Positions 17,801 to 25,835 are shown, counted from the stretch's first letter. The stretch is DNA of 64,000 bases from Xylophilus sp. GW821-FHT01B05 (GCA_038961845.1 CP152408.1:1054001-1118000); one strand, 5' to 3'. Numbers and translations: made by a program. The notes: a model not told the origin generated them from the letters alone.

Positions 17801-20800
17801 CGTCAAGGCCATTGGCGCGCTGCGCATCCCGATCCCGCTCTACAACGTCTACCTCAACGAAGCCGACGAATGGTCGCGCCGCCTGGTGACCGAGCTGACC
17901 GAATGGTCGCTGGAGCTGCACCGGCGTCTGTCGGATGTGCCCGTCGGGCTCGCGCACTCGCTCGCGGGCAGCTCGGGCACGGTGGGCTTCACGGCCTTGT
18001 CCGGCATGGCACGCCTGCTGGAGCAGGCGCTGCAGCATGTGCAACTGCATGGCGGCGGCACGGTCCACCAGGCCGGCGTTTTCGTCGATACGGCGGAAGA
18101 CATCCGGCACCTGCTGCACCAGTTCGCTGCCGGTTTCCTGAAAGAGCCCACGCCACGCCTGCTGCGCGCGCTGCAGGCCATCATCGACAGCGACGACGTT
18201 GCCGCCGTGCCTTCGGCTGCCAGCTTCTTGCGCGCGTCGGAGGACGAGGCGGCGGCTGCGCCTGCGCACGACGAGGCGCTGGCACACGTCCCGGCGGCCG
18301 AGTCCATCGATTTCTCCGAAGTGTTCCCGGCCGACGATCCGGCGCCAGCCGAAACGGTGCAGCCGGCCGCAACCGAAACCTCGGATGCCGCCGAGCGCCG
18401 CATCGACGACGCCATCGCCCGCGCCGTGGGCGCCGGTGCCACGCTGGACGATGACATCGACGTGCTCGATGCGGTCGACGCTGATCTGTTCCCGATCTTC
18501 GAGGAAGAAGCGCAGGAGCTGCTGCCCGCGCTGGGCAGCGCGCTGCGCCAGTGGGCCGCGCGCCCCGACAACGGCACCGCGCGCGGCGAGGTGCTGCGCG
18601 CGCTGCACACCCTCAAGGGCAGCGCCCGGCTGGCCGGCGCCATGCGCCTGGGCGAGCTGGCGCACCGCTTCGAGACCGCCATCGACGACCTGGGCTCGGA
18701 AACCCTGGCGTCGGTGCAGATCGAGCCCTTGTTCGCCTATGCCGATGCGCTGCGCAGCGAGTTCGACAAGCTGCGCGCCGCAGACGAGGCACCGGCTGCC
18801 GTCGCGGCCCCGATCGAGCCTGTGGCGGCGGATGCGCCCGCGGTATTGCCTGCGGCGAATAGCGCTGCAGCACGCGGCGTGGCCGTGCCGGTGCGCACGC
18901 CGCTGATCAGCGCCGCGCGCGGCAGCGCCGGCCCATCGGTGCGGGTGCGTTCGCAACTGCTGGACCGCCTGGTGAACCAGGCCGGCGAGGTCATGATCAG
19001 CCGCTCGCGCCTGGAGGCACGCCTGGGCCAGATGCAGGGCTCGCTGGGTGAACTTACCGGCAACCTGGACCGCCTGCGGCGCCAGTTGCGCGACATCGAG
19101 GTGCAGGCCGAGTCGCAGATGCAGTCGCGCCTGGCGCAGGCCAAGGACAGTGCAGCCGGCTTCGACCCGCTGGAATTCGACCGCTTCACCCGCGTGCAGG
19201 AACTGACCCGCATGATGGCCGAGTCGGTGGACGACGTGGCGACGGTGCAGCGCAACCTGCACCGCGCCATGCAGGGCACGGAAGACGAGCTGGTGGCCCA
19301 GGGCCGCCAGGCGCGCGAGCTGCAGCGTGACCTGCTGCGCACGCGCATGGTCGAGTTCGAAGGCATTGCCGACCGGCTCTACGCCGTGGCGCGCCAGGCG
19401 GCCAAGGAAACCGGCAAGCCGATCACGCTGGACATCACCGGCGGCGCGGTCGAGATGGACCGTGGCGTGCTGGAACGCCTGGCGCCGGCCTTCGAGCACC
19501 TGCTGCGCAATGCCGTGGTGCACGGTATCGAAAACGCCGCCACGCGCGCTGCCGCTGGCAAGCCCGCCACCGGCACCATCGCCATCCGGCTGCACCAGGA
19601 AGGCAATGACGTGGCGGTGGAATTCCGCGACGACGGCGCTGGCCTGGACTACGAGCGCATCCGTGCCAAGGCGCGTGCGCTGGGCCTGATCGGCGAGGGC
19701 GACGCGCCCAGCGACAGCGATACCGCCCATTTCATTTTTGCGCCGGGCTTCTCTACCGCGACCCAGGTGACCGAGCTGGCGGGCCGCGGCATCGGCATGG
19801 ACGTGGTGCGCTCTGAAGTGCAGGCCGCTGGCGGCCGCATCGAGACCCACTCGCAGACCGGCCAGGGCACGCGCTTCCGGCTGATCCTGCCGCTCACCAC
19901 CGCCGTGACCCAGGTGGTGATGCTGCGCGCCGGCCATCTGGCCTTTGCCGTGCCGGCCACGGTGGTGGAGATCGTGCGCCGCGCCACGGTGGGCGATCTG
20001 GAGCAGGCCTATGCCAGCGGCACCTTCAACCACGACATGGATGAGGTGCCCTTCTTCTGGACCGGCGCCTTGCTGCAAGCCTCCGCGCGCAGCCAGGAGC
20101 CGCCGACGCGCACGCGCCCGGTGGTGATCTTCCGCAGCGCGCAGCAGCGCATTGCGCTGCACGTGGACGAAGTGCTGGGCCAGCAGGAAGTGGTGGTGAA
20201 GAACCTGGGGCCGCAACTGGCGCGCCTGCCGGGCTTGTCGGGCATGTCGGTGCTGCCTTCGGGCGCCGTGGTGCTGATCTACAACCCAGTGGCCCTGGCC
20301 AACGTGCACGGCGAGCGCATCCGCGCCCAGCAGGCGGCACAGGCCGAGGCCGGCAGCGGCACGGCAGCGGCTGCGGGTGGCATCGACCCAGGCTCGCCGC
20401 TGGCCGACGTGGACCCGGGCGTGCCGCTGGTGCTGGTGGTGGATGACTCCATCACCGTGCGCCGCGTCACCCAGCGCCTGCTGCGCCGCGAAGGCTACCG
20501 CGTGGCGCTGGCGGCGGACGGCCTGCAGGCGCTGGAGCGCTTGCAGGAAGAGCGGCCGGCGCTGGTGCTGTCGGACATCGAAATGCCGCGCATGGATGGC
20601 TTCGACCTGGTGCGCAACATCCGCGCTGATGCCGCGCTGCACGACCTGCCGGTGGTGATGATTACCTCGCGCATTGCGGCCAAGCACCGCGAGCATGCGC
20701 TGTCGCTGGGCGCCAACCACTACCTGGGCAAGCCTTATCCGGAAGAGGAACTGCTGGGGCTGGTGCGGCGCTATGCGCTGGCCGGGGCTGCCGTGCCGGC

Positions 20801-20822
20801 GCTGGAAGCGGACGGCGCTTAA
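14829..20822 (+). CDS. pilL: hybrid CheA-type kinase PilL/ChpA
   Basis: 1997-residue chemosensory kinase controlling type IV pili. Domains are: N-terminal ChpA-type helical region; HPt-like site with H68 (QQLHQVSGALEMVG); a region around residues 490-560 resembling an HPt but without the His (AQMRGVLSVLGL); canonical HPt H692 (HTLKGSARMV); variant HPt H1043 (HSLAGSSGTVGF); canonical HPt H1260 (HTLKGSARLAG). Then come a dimerisation/P3 region and a HATPase with N-box N1561/H1565 (LLRNAVVHGIE). A CheW domain and a C-terminal receiver with phospho-Asp D1916 (LSDIEMPRMDGFD) follow. Long acidic Ala/Pro/Glu linkers separate the HPts. Pseudomonas ChpA is longer and has more phosphotransfer modules. 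Last gene of the operon. Confidence 0.95.
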   Translation: MQFPDAAEPALHERDLGPLAWVVAELQRGIEGAVKSLRRFVREAEAAGPPDLELLDTAPLRAARQQLHQVSGALEMVGMEPTAVLVRAMEAAVQKFLQRPALCDEPAVATLERAGFALGEYLDAVLAGKTYSAVGLFPQYRDVQALAGAERTHPADLWPAERRPVRPQVVGTPRLQPYGPAARAQLDQAVLKVVKTGDADAARKLCELSQGFAAAQEEGAAQSFWRVCAGFFEAQALGLLPRDLHAKRVASRVLMQYAAFVRGDAAPSERLLQDMLFFCAQARPLQAEAAPALSAVHSAYGMHSAEPIDYEVRRFGRFDPVLLAQARKRIAAAAETWSALAGGDRHKLKAAADQFNLVADSLRRLHPQSAPLAQALTQALDATVRTGEPPATALAMEVATSILYLQAAYEELDTPDGAMAERASLLASRLDRARGATAPEPLDGWMEDLYRRVSDRQTMGSVVEELRTTLREAEQSLDQFFRAPQDASPLAAVPGHLAQMRGVLSVLGLDQASQAVLRMRDSVERLLVGEPTDPVARNAVFDRLGNSLGALSFLIDMLGYQPTLARRLFVYDEERGELRIVMGRGRVRAHDVPEVASAVAGARQEPPLPVIVPAEPAPPAEPMPPLPAVSVPAAVAKPLAHAGDGEDDDLELREIFLDEAREVLGNGRASVAALDAQPDALSEQTTLRRAFHTLKGSARMVQLDRFGEAAWAMEQLCNAWLAEQQPMPESHRRLADEALVALARWVEDIADNQDEAWDPAPFRASADALRLGAAPVPLAVAAPPAASHEADPVHVDFEPTRAFDDEAVPQATPEATPAGLLAEDPIELEIPLPGAGLADDVPAPVPAAEELAFELRLEPEPAAPASEPDAVLPEEPLPTQDLQIEEVDFSEFAAALSEADTAQDATPAEPAALLDDVDAPAPEPLATAEAAEVPAALDAQPAEDWSLASDEFQLDFPGTPHKAAEPPAAIEPEEAVGVEHDDAGLAPAADDVKAIGALRIPIPLYNVYLNEADEWSRRLVTELTEWSLELHRRLSDVPVGLAHSLAGSSGTVGFTALSGMARLLEQALQHVQLHGGGTVHQAGVFVDTAEDIRHLLHQFAAGFLKEPTPRLLRALQAIIDSDDVAAVPSAASFLRASEDEAAAAPAHDEALAHVPAAESIDFSEVFPADDPAPAETVQPAATETSDAAERRIDDAIARAVGAGATLDDDIDVLDAVDADLFPIFEEEAQELLPALGSALRQWAARPDNGTARGEVLRALHTLKGSARLAGAMRLGELAHRFETAIDDLGSETLASVQIEPLFAYADALRSEFDKLRAADEAPAAVAAPIEPVAADAPAVLPAANSAAARGVAVPVRTPLISAARGSAGPSVRVRSQLLDRLVNQAGEVMISRSRLEARLGQMQGSLGELTGNLDRLRRQLRDIEVQAESQMQSRLAQAKDSAAGFDPLEFDRFTRVQELTRMMAESVDDVATVQRNLHRAMQGTEDELVAQGRQARELQRDLLRTRMVEFEGIADRLYAVARQAAKETGKPITLDITGGAVEMDRGVLERLAPAFEHLLRNAVVHGIENAATRAAAGKPATGTIAIRLHQEGNDVAVEFRDDGAGLDYERIRAKARALGLIGEGDAPSDSDTAHFIFAPGFSTATQVTELAGRGIGMDVVRSEVQAAGGRIETHSQTGQGTRFRLILPLTTAVTQVVMLRAGHLAFAVPATVVEIVRRATVGDLEQAYASGTFNHDMDEVPFFWTGALLQASARSQEPPTRTRPVVIFRSAQQRIALHVDEVLGQQEVVVKNLGPQLARLPGLSGMSVLPSGAVVLIYNPVALANVHGERIRAQQAAQAEAGSGTAAAAGGIDPGSPLADVDPGVPLVLVVDDSITVRRVTQRLLRREGYRVALAADGLQALERLQEERPALVLSDIEMPRMDGFDLVRNIRADAALHDLPVVMITSRIAAKHREHALSLGANHYLGKPYPEEELLGLVRRYALAGAAVPALEADGA

Positions 20823-20827
20823 AAAAG

Positions 20828-20963
20828 CCTGATTAGCTACCTATCGCAGACTAAACCCGTTCGCCCTGAGCTTGTCGAAGGGCCACTCCAAGGCGCGCCC
20901 TGGCTTCGACAGGCTCAGCCCGAACGGATGGAGAGAGCAATCTGAGGCAGGTACCTAATCAGG
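20828..20963. repeat. long hairpin repeat, family C, after pilL
   Basis: 136-bp palindromic element six bases after the pilL stop. The ends are imperfect inverted repeats (CCTGATTAG..TACCT against AGGTACCTAATCAGG). The inner arms are CCGTTCGCCCTGAGCTTGTC and the matching CTTCGACAGGCTCAGCCCG. It is flanked by A runs on both sides, so in RNA it would make a very strong structure at the end of the pil-chp transcript. It shares its core with the element at 3011-3114. Confidence 0.8.
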
Positions 20964-20970
20964 TAAAAAA

Positions 20971-21003
20971 GATAGCTAAAAGCCCAGGCTGCACCTGGGG
21001 AAA
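20971..21003. repeat. hairpin repeat, family A
   Basis: GATAGCTA followed by AGCCCAGG-ctgca-CCTGGG at 20981-20999; the last stem bases are mutated. It lies between the convergent 3' ends of pilL and the phosphoethanolamine-transferase-like gene, directly after the family C hairpin, so the two elements together may form a bidirectional terminator (inference). Confidence 0.7.
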
Positions 21004-21058
21004 TGGCACTTTTCACCAAAAAAATGCCCTAGGTAAATCCCGGCCAGTGCCGCCGTTC

Positions 21059-22735
21059 TTATTGCAGAAACGACTCCACCTTGGCCGGAATATCCGGCGC
21101 CTGCCACTGGTAGCCGGGGCTCAGCACGTTGTGCTGCGGCTGGTCGCCGCTCCAGCGCAGGTGCAGCAGATCGGCCAGGGTCCAGGCGGCCCAGTCGGCG
21201 CGGAAGGGGCGCTGGGCCAGCTCCGCCGGCCAGGCTTGCTGCGGCGTGCTGCGCCATAGCAGGGCCGGGATGCGGTAGCCAGAGGCGGTCTGCGGGCTGT
21301 GGCCGGCGCGGTCGCTGCCGTGGGCGACTTCCTGGCCGTGGTCGGACAGGTACATCCAGGCGCGGTAGCCGTCTGCCGGGGCCTGGCTGCGTGTCAGCTG
21401 CAGGGTCTCGGCCACCACGGCGTCGTGGTAGAGCATGGCGGCGTCGTAGTCGTGGCGCATCTGCCGTAGCCAGGCCGGGCGGCCTTGCCGCTGCATGCCG
21501 CTTTCGACCGCGTCCACGGCGTCGTCAAACGGGTTGGCGTCGGCCGGAAAGCGCATGTTGTAGTGCGGGTGGGTGCCCATCAGGTGCACCACGACCAGCT
21601 TGCGCGGGCTGGTGTCGGCGAGCGCTTCTTGCAGGCAGTCGAGCACCTCGCTGTCGAGCGAGGTGCTCGACCTGCCCGGCGTGCGGTTGCTGAACTCGAC
21701 CACGTCGGCCAGGCGCGCATGCATCTGCTCGATGCCGACATCGTCATGGTTGGTGATCCACCAGACCTTGTAGCCGGCGGCGCGCGCCAGGGCGATGGCG
21801 TGCTGCGGCTGGGCGCTGTCGGGCTGGCCGAAGCGGAACAGGTTGCGCAGGGCGGGCAGGGTGCTGGCGTCGCGCGACCAGGCGTTGCGCAGCACCAGCA
21901 GCTCGTCTGGCAATTGCCGCTGCTGCGCCTGCAGTTGCGGCGTGGTCGGGCGGCCGTAGCCGTAGAGCGACATGTTGTCGCGGTTGACGCTGTCGGAGAT
22001 GACCAGCACCACGGTGGATGGGCCTGCGATATCCACGCTGGGCGCGGCGTCGCGGGCCTGCTGCAGGGTGCGCTCGCGTGCCTGTTGCTGGTCGGCCCAG
22101 CCGATGCGCACCATGTCGACCTTGGCGTCCCAATCCATCCAGTAGGCGATGGGGTGCAGGCGGCGCCAGGGCTTGCTGGCATAGGCCGCGAGGCTGAGCA
22201 GTGCCAGTGCAACGCAGCCGAGCACGACCATGCCGCGCAGCCAGCGCGGCATGCGCGCGGGCGCACTGCGGCGTCCTCTGCCGACGCAGAAGGCCAGCAG
22301 CGCGCCGACACTGATCAGCAGGACTCCCTGGAGCAGCAAGGGGCGCCAGTACATGGACAGGTATTCGGCGCTTTCGCGGGCGTTGGTGTTGGCGGTGGCG
22401 CCCAGCACCATGGAGCTGTCGGGCGCGGCCTGGTAGACGTCCAGCAGGTAGGACCGCGCCAGGCCGTCGGCCACGAAGACCATGGCCCAGCACCAGACCA
22501 GCACCGCGCGCAGGCGGTGCGGCCCGGGGCGCTGCACCGGCCAGAACAGCCAGGCCAGCCCGGGTGCGGCCAGGGCGGCCAGCTGCAGCACGCGGCGGTC
22601 TTCGTGGCCGAGCGCGATCAGCGCCAGCGTGAGCGCTGCGGCCAGCCACGGGGCGAGCCCACTGCGGGATGGCAGGAACGAGGTGCGGGAATGGGCGGGC
22701 AGGGGCATGGGGCGGCAGTAGCGGGGCGGGCGCAT
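21059..22735 (-). CDS. phosphoethanolamine transferase-like membrane sulfatase-fold protein
   Basis: 558-residue protein with about five N-terminal membrane helices (to about residue 185) and a periplasmic alkaline-phosphatase/sulfatase-fold domain. The nucleophile region reads VISDSVNRDNMSLYGYGRPTTP (residues 245-266), resembling the GESxxRxxMSLYGYxR of CptA-type enzymes. Here Gly-Glu is replaced by Ser-Asp, and S249 sits at the nucleophile position. Other metal or substrate motifs are present: HLMGTHPHYNMRFP and YLSDHGQEVAHGSD...GH. It probably transfers phosphoethanolamine to lipid A, core sugars or another envelope acceptor. It is divergent from mipA, which hints at envelope stress. The ATG at 22735 has only a weak ribosome site, and one at 22708 is an alternative. 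Confidence 0.8.
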   Translation of the reverse strand: MRPPRYCRPMPLPAHSRTSFLPSRSGLAPWLAAALTLALIALGHEDRRVLQLAALAAPGLAWLFWPVQRPGPHRLRAVLVWCWAMVFVADGLARSYLLDVYQAAPDSSMVLGATANTNARESAEYLSMYWRPLLLQGVLLISVGALLAFCVGRGRRSAPARMPRWLRGMVVLGCVALALLSLAAYASKPWRRLHPIAYWMDWDAKVDMVRIGWADQQQARERTLQQARDAAPSVDIAGPSTVVLVISDSVNRDNMSLYGYGRPTTPQLQAQQRQLPDELLVLRNAWSRDASTLPALRNLFRFGQPDSAQPQHAIALARAAGYKVWWITNHDDVGIEQMHARLADVVEFSNRTPGRSSTSLDSEVLDCLQEALADTSPRKLVVVHLMGTHPHYNMRFPADANPFDDAVDAVESGMQRQGRPAWLRQMRHDYDAAMLYHDAVVAETLQLTRSQAPADGYRAWMYLSDHGQEVAHGSDRAGHSPQTASGYRIPALLWRSTPQQAWPAELAQRPFRADWAAWTLADLLHLRWSGDQPQHNVLSPGYQWQAPDIPAKVESFLQ

Positions 22736-22789
22736 TCTGCCTGGGCGGCGGTGCGCATGGCGGCGTGCCAGTCTTGCGGTGCAATGATT

Positions 22790-22895
22790 GCTATGTAAAA
22801 AATAGCTATGAGCCGGCGTATATCCTGAACTTCAGATGCTTTTTTTATTGATATGCAGTTTGCACCTGGGCACATAGCTATCTATTTGATAGTTG
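22790..22895. repeat. diverged family A repeat region
   Basis: AT-rich stretch between the divergent phosphoethanolamine-transferase-like gene and mipA. It has two TAGCTA-type boxes (ATAGCTATG near 22803 and TAGCTATCTATTTGATAGTT at 22875-22894) and a half stem CACCTGGGC. The right box is identical to the one at 31059-31078. The central palindrome has decayed. Being in a divergent intergenic region it may lie close to both promoters. Confidence 0.6.
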
Positions 22896-23002
22896 TGCGC
22901 TGGCGGCACCACTGTTTTGCAACAGTTTGTTGGTGTGCCTGTGGGTAAGTCGGCCGTAAGACGGGCCGGCGGACGATGCCGGCCTGTCTAACTTTGTCTG
23001 GA

Positions 23003-23794
23003 ATGGCCATGGCCCGTGTATCTCTTCGCCGCCCTGCGGCACTCGTCCTGCTGCTGGGGGCGGGCACCGCTTCTTCCTGGGTGGTGGCACAAGAGGCGGC
23101 GCCTTCTGCCGCCGCACCGGGGGCCTCCAGCTGGGGGCTGGGCGGCGCCGTCATCTCGACGCAGCGGCCCTACCGTGGCGTTGAGGGCAAGACGCGCGTG
23201 TTGCCGCTGGTCACCTACGACGGGCCGCGCCTGCGGGTGTCCGGGACCACGGTGGACTGGAAGCTGGCGACGGCCGAGCCCTACGAGTTCACGCTGCGCG
23301 CGCGCTATTCGCTGCTGGAGGGCTATGACGCATCGGATTCGCCAGCGCTTGCCGGCATGGCCGAGCGCAAGGCGCCGCTGTGGCTGGGCGGCACCGCCGC
23401 CTGGCGCGTGGGCGGCACCCGGGCGTCGATCGAGCTGCTGGCCGATGCCACCGCCAGCAAGGGCGTGGAGGCCCGCGTGGGTGTGGAGCACGCGTTCCAG
23501 TTCGGGCGCTTCCAGATCGTGCCGCGCGTGGCCTCTGTCTGGCACGACCGCAAGTACGTCGACTACTTCTACGGCGTGAACGCATCCGAGGCGGCCTTCA
23601 ACCGGCCGGCCTACGACGGCCGCGCCACCGTCAATATGGAGCTGGGCGTGCGCGCCGCCTACGCCCTGGCGCCGCGCCAGACGCTGCTGCTGAACGTGGG
23701 CGTGACGACGCTCGGCAAGGGCATCAAGGACAGCCCGCTGGTGGACCGGCGCAACCTGAGCATGGTGCAGGTGGGATATCTTTACCGCTTCTGA
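23003..23794 (+). CDS. MipA/OmpV family outer-membrane protein
   Basis: Beta-barrel outer-membrane protein of the MltA-interacting (MipA)/OmpV family, 263 residues from the ATG at 23003 (MAMARVSLRRPAALVLL). A signal peptide is cleaved near residue 28 (VVAQE). The family landmark GGAVISTQRPYRG at the N-terminus, many alternating strands and a C-terminal aromatic residue (VQVGYLYRF) support the fold. An ATG at 23009 is equally possible. It lies 21 bp before an OmpR-type regulator and its kinase, so it is probably in one operon with the system that controls it. Its job could be peptidoglycan-synthesis scaffolding or sensing of envelope-active compounds. Confidence 0.88.
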   Translation: MAMARVSLRRPAALVLLLGAGTASSWVVAQEAAPSAAAPGASSWGLGGAVISTQRPYRGVEGKTRVLPLVTYDGPRLRVSGTTVDWKLATAEPYEFTLRARYSLLEGYDASDSPALAGMAERKAPLWLGGTAAWRVGGTRASIELLADATASKGVEARVGVEHAFQFGRFQIVPRVASVWHDRKYVDYFYGVNASEAAFNRPAYDGRATVNMELGVRAAYALAPRQTLLLNVGVTTLGKGIKDSPLVDRRNLSMVQVGYLYRF

Positions 23795-23815
23795 ACCGCG
23801 AAAGGGCAAGTGGGC

Positions 23816-24502
23816 ATGAACCGCGTCGCGCTGGTCGAAGACCACGGCCGCCTGGGCGCGCTGATCGGCAAGGCCTTGTCCGGAGCGGGGATCGAGGTCG
23901 ATACCTTCTCGCACATCGATGCCGCCTGGCATGCGCTGCTGGGCGCGGGCTATGCCGCGGCCATCGTCGACCGTGGCCTGCCGGACGGTGACGGCCTGGA
24001 CCTGGTGCGGCGCCTGCGCGGCGCCGGCCAGCGCATTCCCTGCCTGATGCTGACCGCGCGCGACGCCCTGCATGACCGCGTGGCCGGCCTGGAGGCGGGT
24101 GCCGACGACTACCTGCCCAAGCCCTTCGCCATGGAAGAAATGGTGGCGCGCGTGCGCGCCCTGATGCGCCGCCCGCCGGCGCTGCGCAGCCTGGCGCCGG
24201 AATACGCGGGCCTGCGGGTGCTGCCCGAGGGCGGCTGCATGGTGTACGGGGACGAAGCCATCACCCTGGCCAGCGCAGAGCTGCAGATCATGCTGAGCCT
24301 GGTGCGCGCGGCCGGGCAGACGGTGCGGCGCACGGCGCTGGAGCATGCGGCCTGGGGCCTGGATGAAGCCGTCACGCCCAATGCGCTGGACGTGGCGCTG
24401 CACCGCCTGCGCAAGAAGCTGCTGGCGATCGGCTCGCCGCTGCAGGTGGCCAATATCCGAGGGCATGGCTATGCGCTACGCCAGACCCCGCTTGCCGCGT
24501 AG
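23816..24502 (+). CDS. OmpR/QseB-type response regulator
   Basis: 228-residue transcriptional regulator from the ATG at 23816. The receiver domain (residues 1-115) has acidic E8-D9, phosphoacceptor D52 (IVDRGLPDGDG), Thr in LMLTARD and Lys in YLPKPF. A winged-helix domain follows (about 130-228, ending VANIRGHGYALR). It acts with the overlapping downstream kinase. By context its targets probably include mipA and perhaps the divergent phosphoethanolamine-transferase-like gene (inference). It overlaps the kinase gene by 38 bp. Confidence 0.93.
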   Translation: MNRVALVEDHGRLGALIGKALSGAGIEVDTFSHIDAAWHALLGAGYAAAIVDRGLPDGDGLDLVRRLRGAGQRIPCLMLTARDALHDRVAGLEAGADDYLPKPFAMEEMVARVRALMRRPPALRSLAPEYAGLRVLPEGGCMVYGDEAITLASAELQIMLSLVRAAGQTVRRTALEHAAWGLDEAVTPNALDVALHRLRKKLLAIGSPLQVANIRGHGYALRQTPLAA

Positions 24503-25835
24503 CCTGGCGGCGCAATTGCTGCTGGTGTCGGTGGGCGCCGTGCTGCTGGTGTTGGCCCTGGTCGGCGGCGCGGTGGCCACAGCGCTGGCATTGCGGCCCA
24601 GCGGCATGATCCGCCAGGCGGCGCACGCGGACCGGATCGCGGAGGGACTGCGTTTTGACGCGGGCGGCCAGTTGGTGGCGGTGGAACTGCCCGATGAGCT
24701 CCAGTTTGTCTATGACGCACTGCCCAAGGACGCGAGCTTTCGCGTGCTCGATGCGGCAGGCGTGGTGCGGATAACGTCCCTGCCAGGCCCGGCACTGGAG
24801 GTGCTGGCGCACCAGCCCTTCGACCCCGCGCGGCAGGGGGCAACCACGGTGTCGGCCAACGGCATCACGCTGCGTGTGCAGATGGCGCCGGTGCAGCGTG
24901 AGGGGCGCTCCTATGTCGTCCAGTTTGCGCAAAGCGACCGATTGGTGAGCCTGTGGCGAGAAAGCGGCGGCATGATCGCCATCAAGGCCGCACTGGCGGC
25001 AAGCCTGCTGGCCTTGGTGGTGGTCAGCGCCGTGGTGGTGCTGGTGGTGTGGCGCATGCTCAAGCCGCTGCGCGACGTATCCGCGGTGGCGGCCGGCATT
25101 GCGCCCAGCAACCTGGCCCTGCGCCTGGATGCCGTGCACTTGCCATGCGAGCTGGTGCCGCTGATCGATGCCTTCAATCAGGCCCTGGCCCGGCTGGAGC
25201 GCGGCTACCGGGTGCAGCAGGAGTTTTTGGCGGCGGCGGCGCACGAGCTGAAGACGCCGCTATCGCTGATCCGGGCCGAGGTCGAGCTGGGCGGTGTGTC
25301 CGGGCGCGATGTATTGCTGCGCGACCTGGACTTCATGGCGCGCCAGATCCACCAGTTGCTGCACCTGGCCGAGGTCAGCGAATCGCACAACTACGTGCTG
25401 GAGCCGCTTGATGCGGCGCAAACCGTGGCCGATGCGCTGGACTACCTGGCGCGCCTGGTCGAGCGGCGCAACGTGCACGTCGAACTCGACCGGCCGGCGG
25501 CGCCGGTGCTGTTGCAGGCCGATGGCGGCGCGCTGTTCATCCTGGTGAAGAACCTGCTGGAGAACGCGCTGCACCACGCGCCGCCTGGTAGCACCGTGCA
25601 GCTGCGGGTCGATGCCGCCGGCATCGCGGTGCAGGACGCCGGCGCCGGCATCGCGGCAGAAGACCTGCCGCATTTGTTCACCCGCTTCTGGCGCGGCAAG
25701 GCGGCCAGCTACGAGGGCGCGGGCCTGGGTCTTGCCATCTGCCAGGAGATTGCGCAGGCCCACGGCTGGGGCCTGCGCGTGCGCGCTGCCCAGCCGCTAC
25801 CGGGCACGGTGTTCCTGGTCGACTTTGGCGGATGA
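24465..25835 (+). CDS. sensor histidine kinase
   Basis: 456-residue membrane kinase, partner of the preceding regulator. TM1 is near residues 17-41 (LLVSVGAVLLVLALVGGAVATAL), a periplasmic sensor domain of about 130 residues follows, and TM2 is near 172-195 (ALAASLLALVVVSAVVVLVVW). HAMP comes next, then the phospho-acceptor H260 (AAAAHELKTPLSLI) and an HATPase with N-box (KNLLENALHHAPPG) and G boxes (DAGAGIAAEDLPHLF, GAGLGLAIC). The ATG at 24465 lies inside the regulator gene; ATG 24471 is an alternative. A frame open further upstream is overlap only. The ligand is unknown; periplasmic damage or cationic compounds are plausible from the neighbours. Confidence 0.92.
   Translation: MAMRYARPRLPRSLAAQLLLVSVGAVLLVLALVGGAVATALALRPSGMIRQAAHADRIAEGLRFDAGGQLVAVELPDELQFVYDALPKDASFRVLDAAGVVRITSLPGPALEVLAHQPFDPARQGATTVSANGITLRVQMAPVQREGRSYVVQFAQSDRLVSLWRESGGMIAIKAALAASLLALVVVSAVVVLVVWRMLKPLRDVSAVAAGIAPSNLALRLDAVHLPCELVPLIDAFNQALARLERGYRVQQEFLAAAAHELKTPLSLIRAEVELGGVSGRDVLLRDLDFMARQIHQLLHLAEVSESHNYVLEPLDAAQTVADALDYLARLVERRNVHVELDRPAAPVLLQADGGALFILVKNLLENALHHAPPGSTVQLRVDAAGIAVQDAGAGIAAEDLPHLFTRFWRGKAASYEGAGLGLAICQEIAQAHGWGLRVRAAQPLPGTVFLVDFGG

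Noticed and set aside
14463..20720. 2085-codon open frame on the minus strand opposite pilJ/pilL
   Set aside because: No start region, domain or ribosome site; composition is typical of the antisense of a GC-rich gene (many His/Gln/Arg/Ala). The plus-strand gene has clear domains, so this is a reading-frame shadow.
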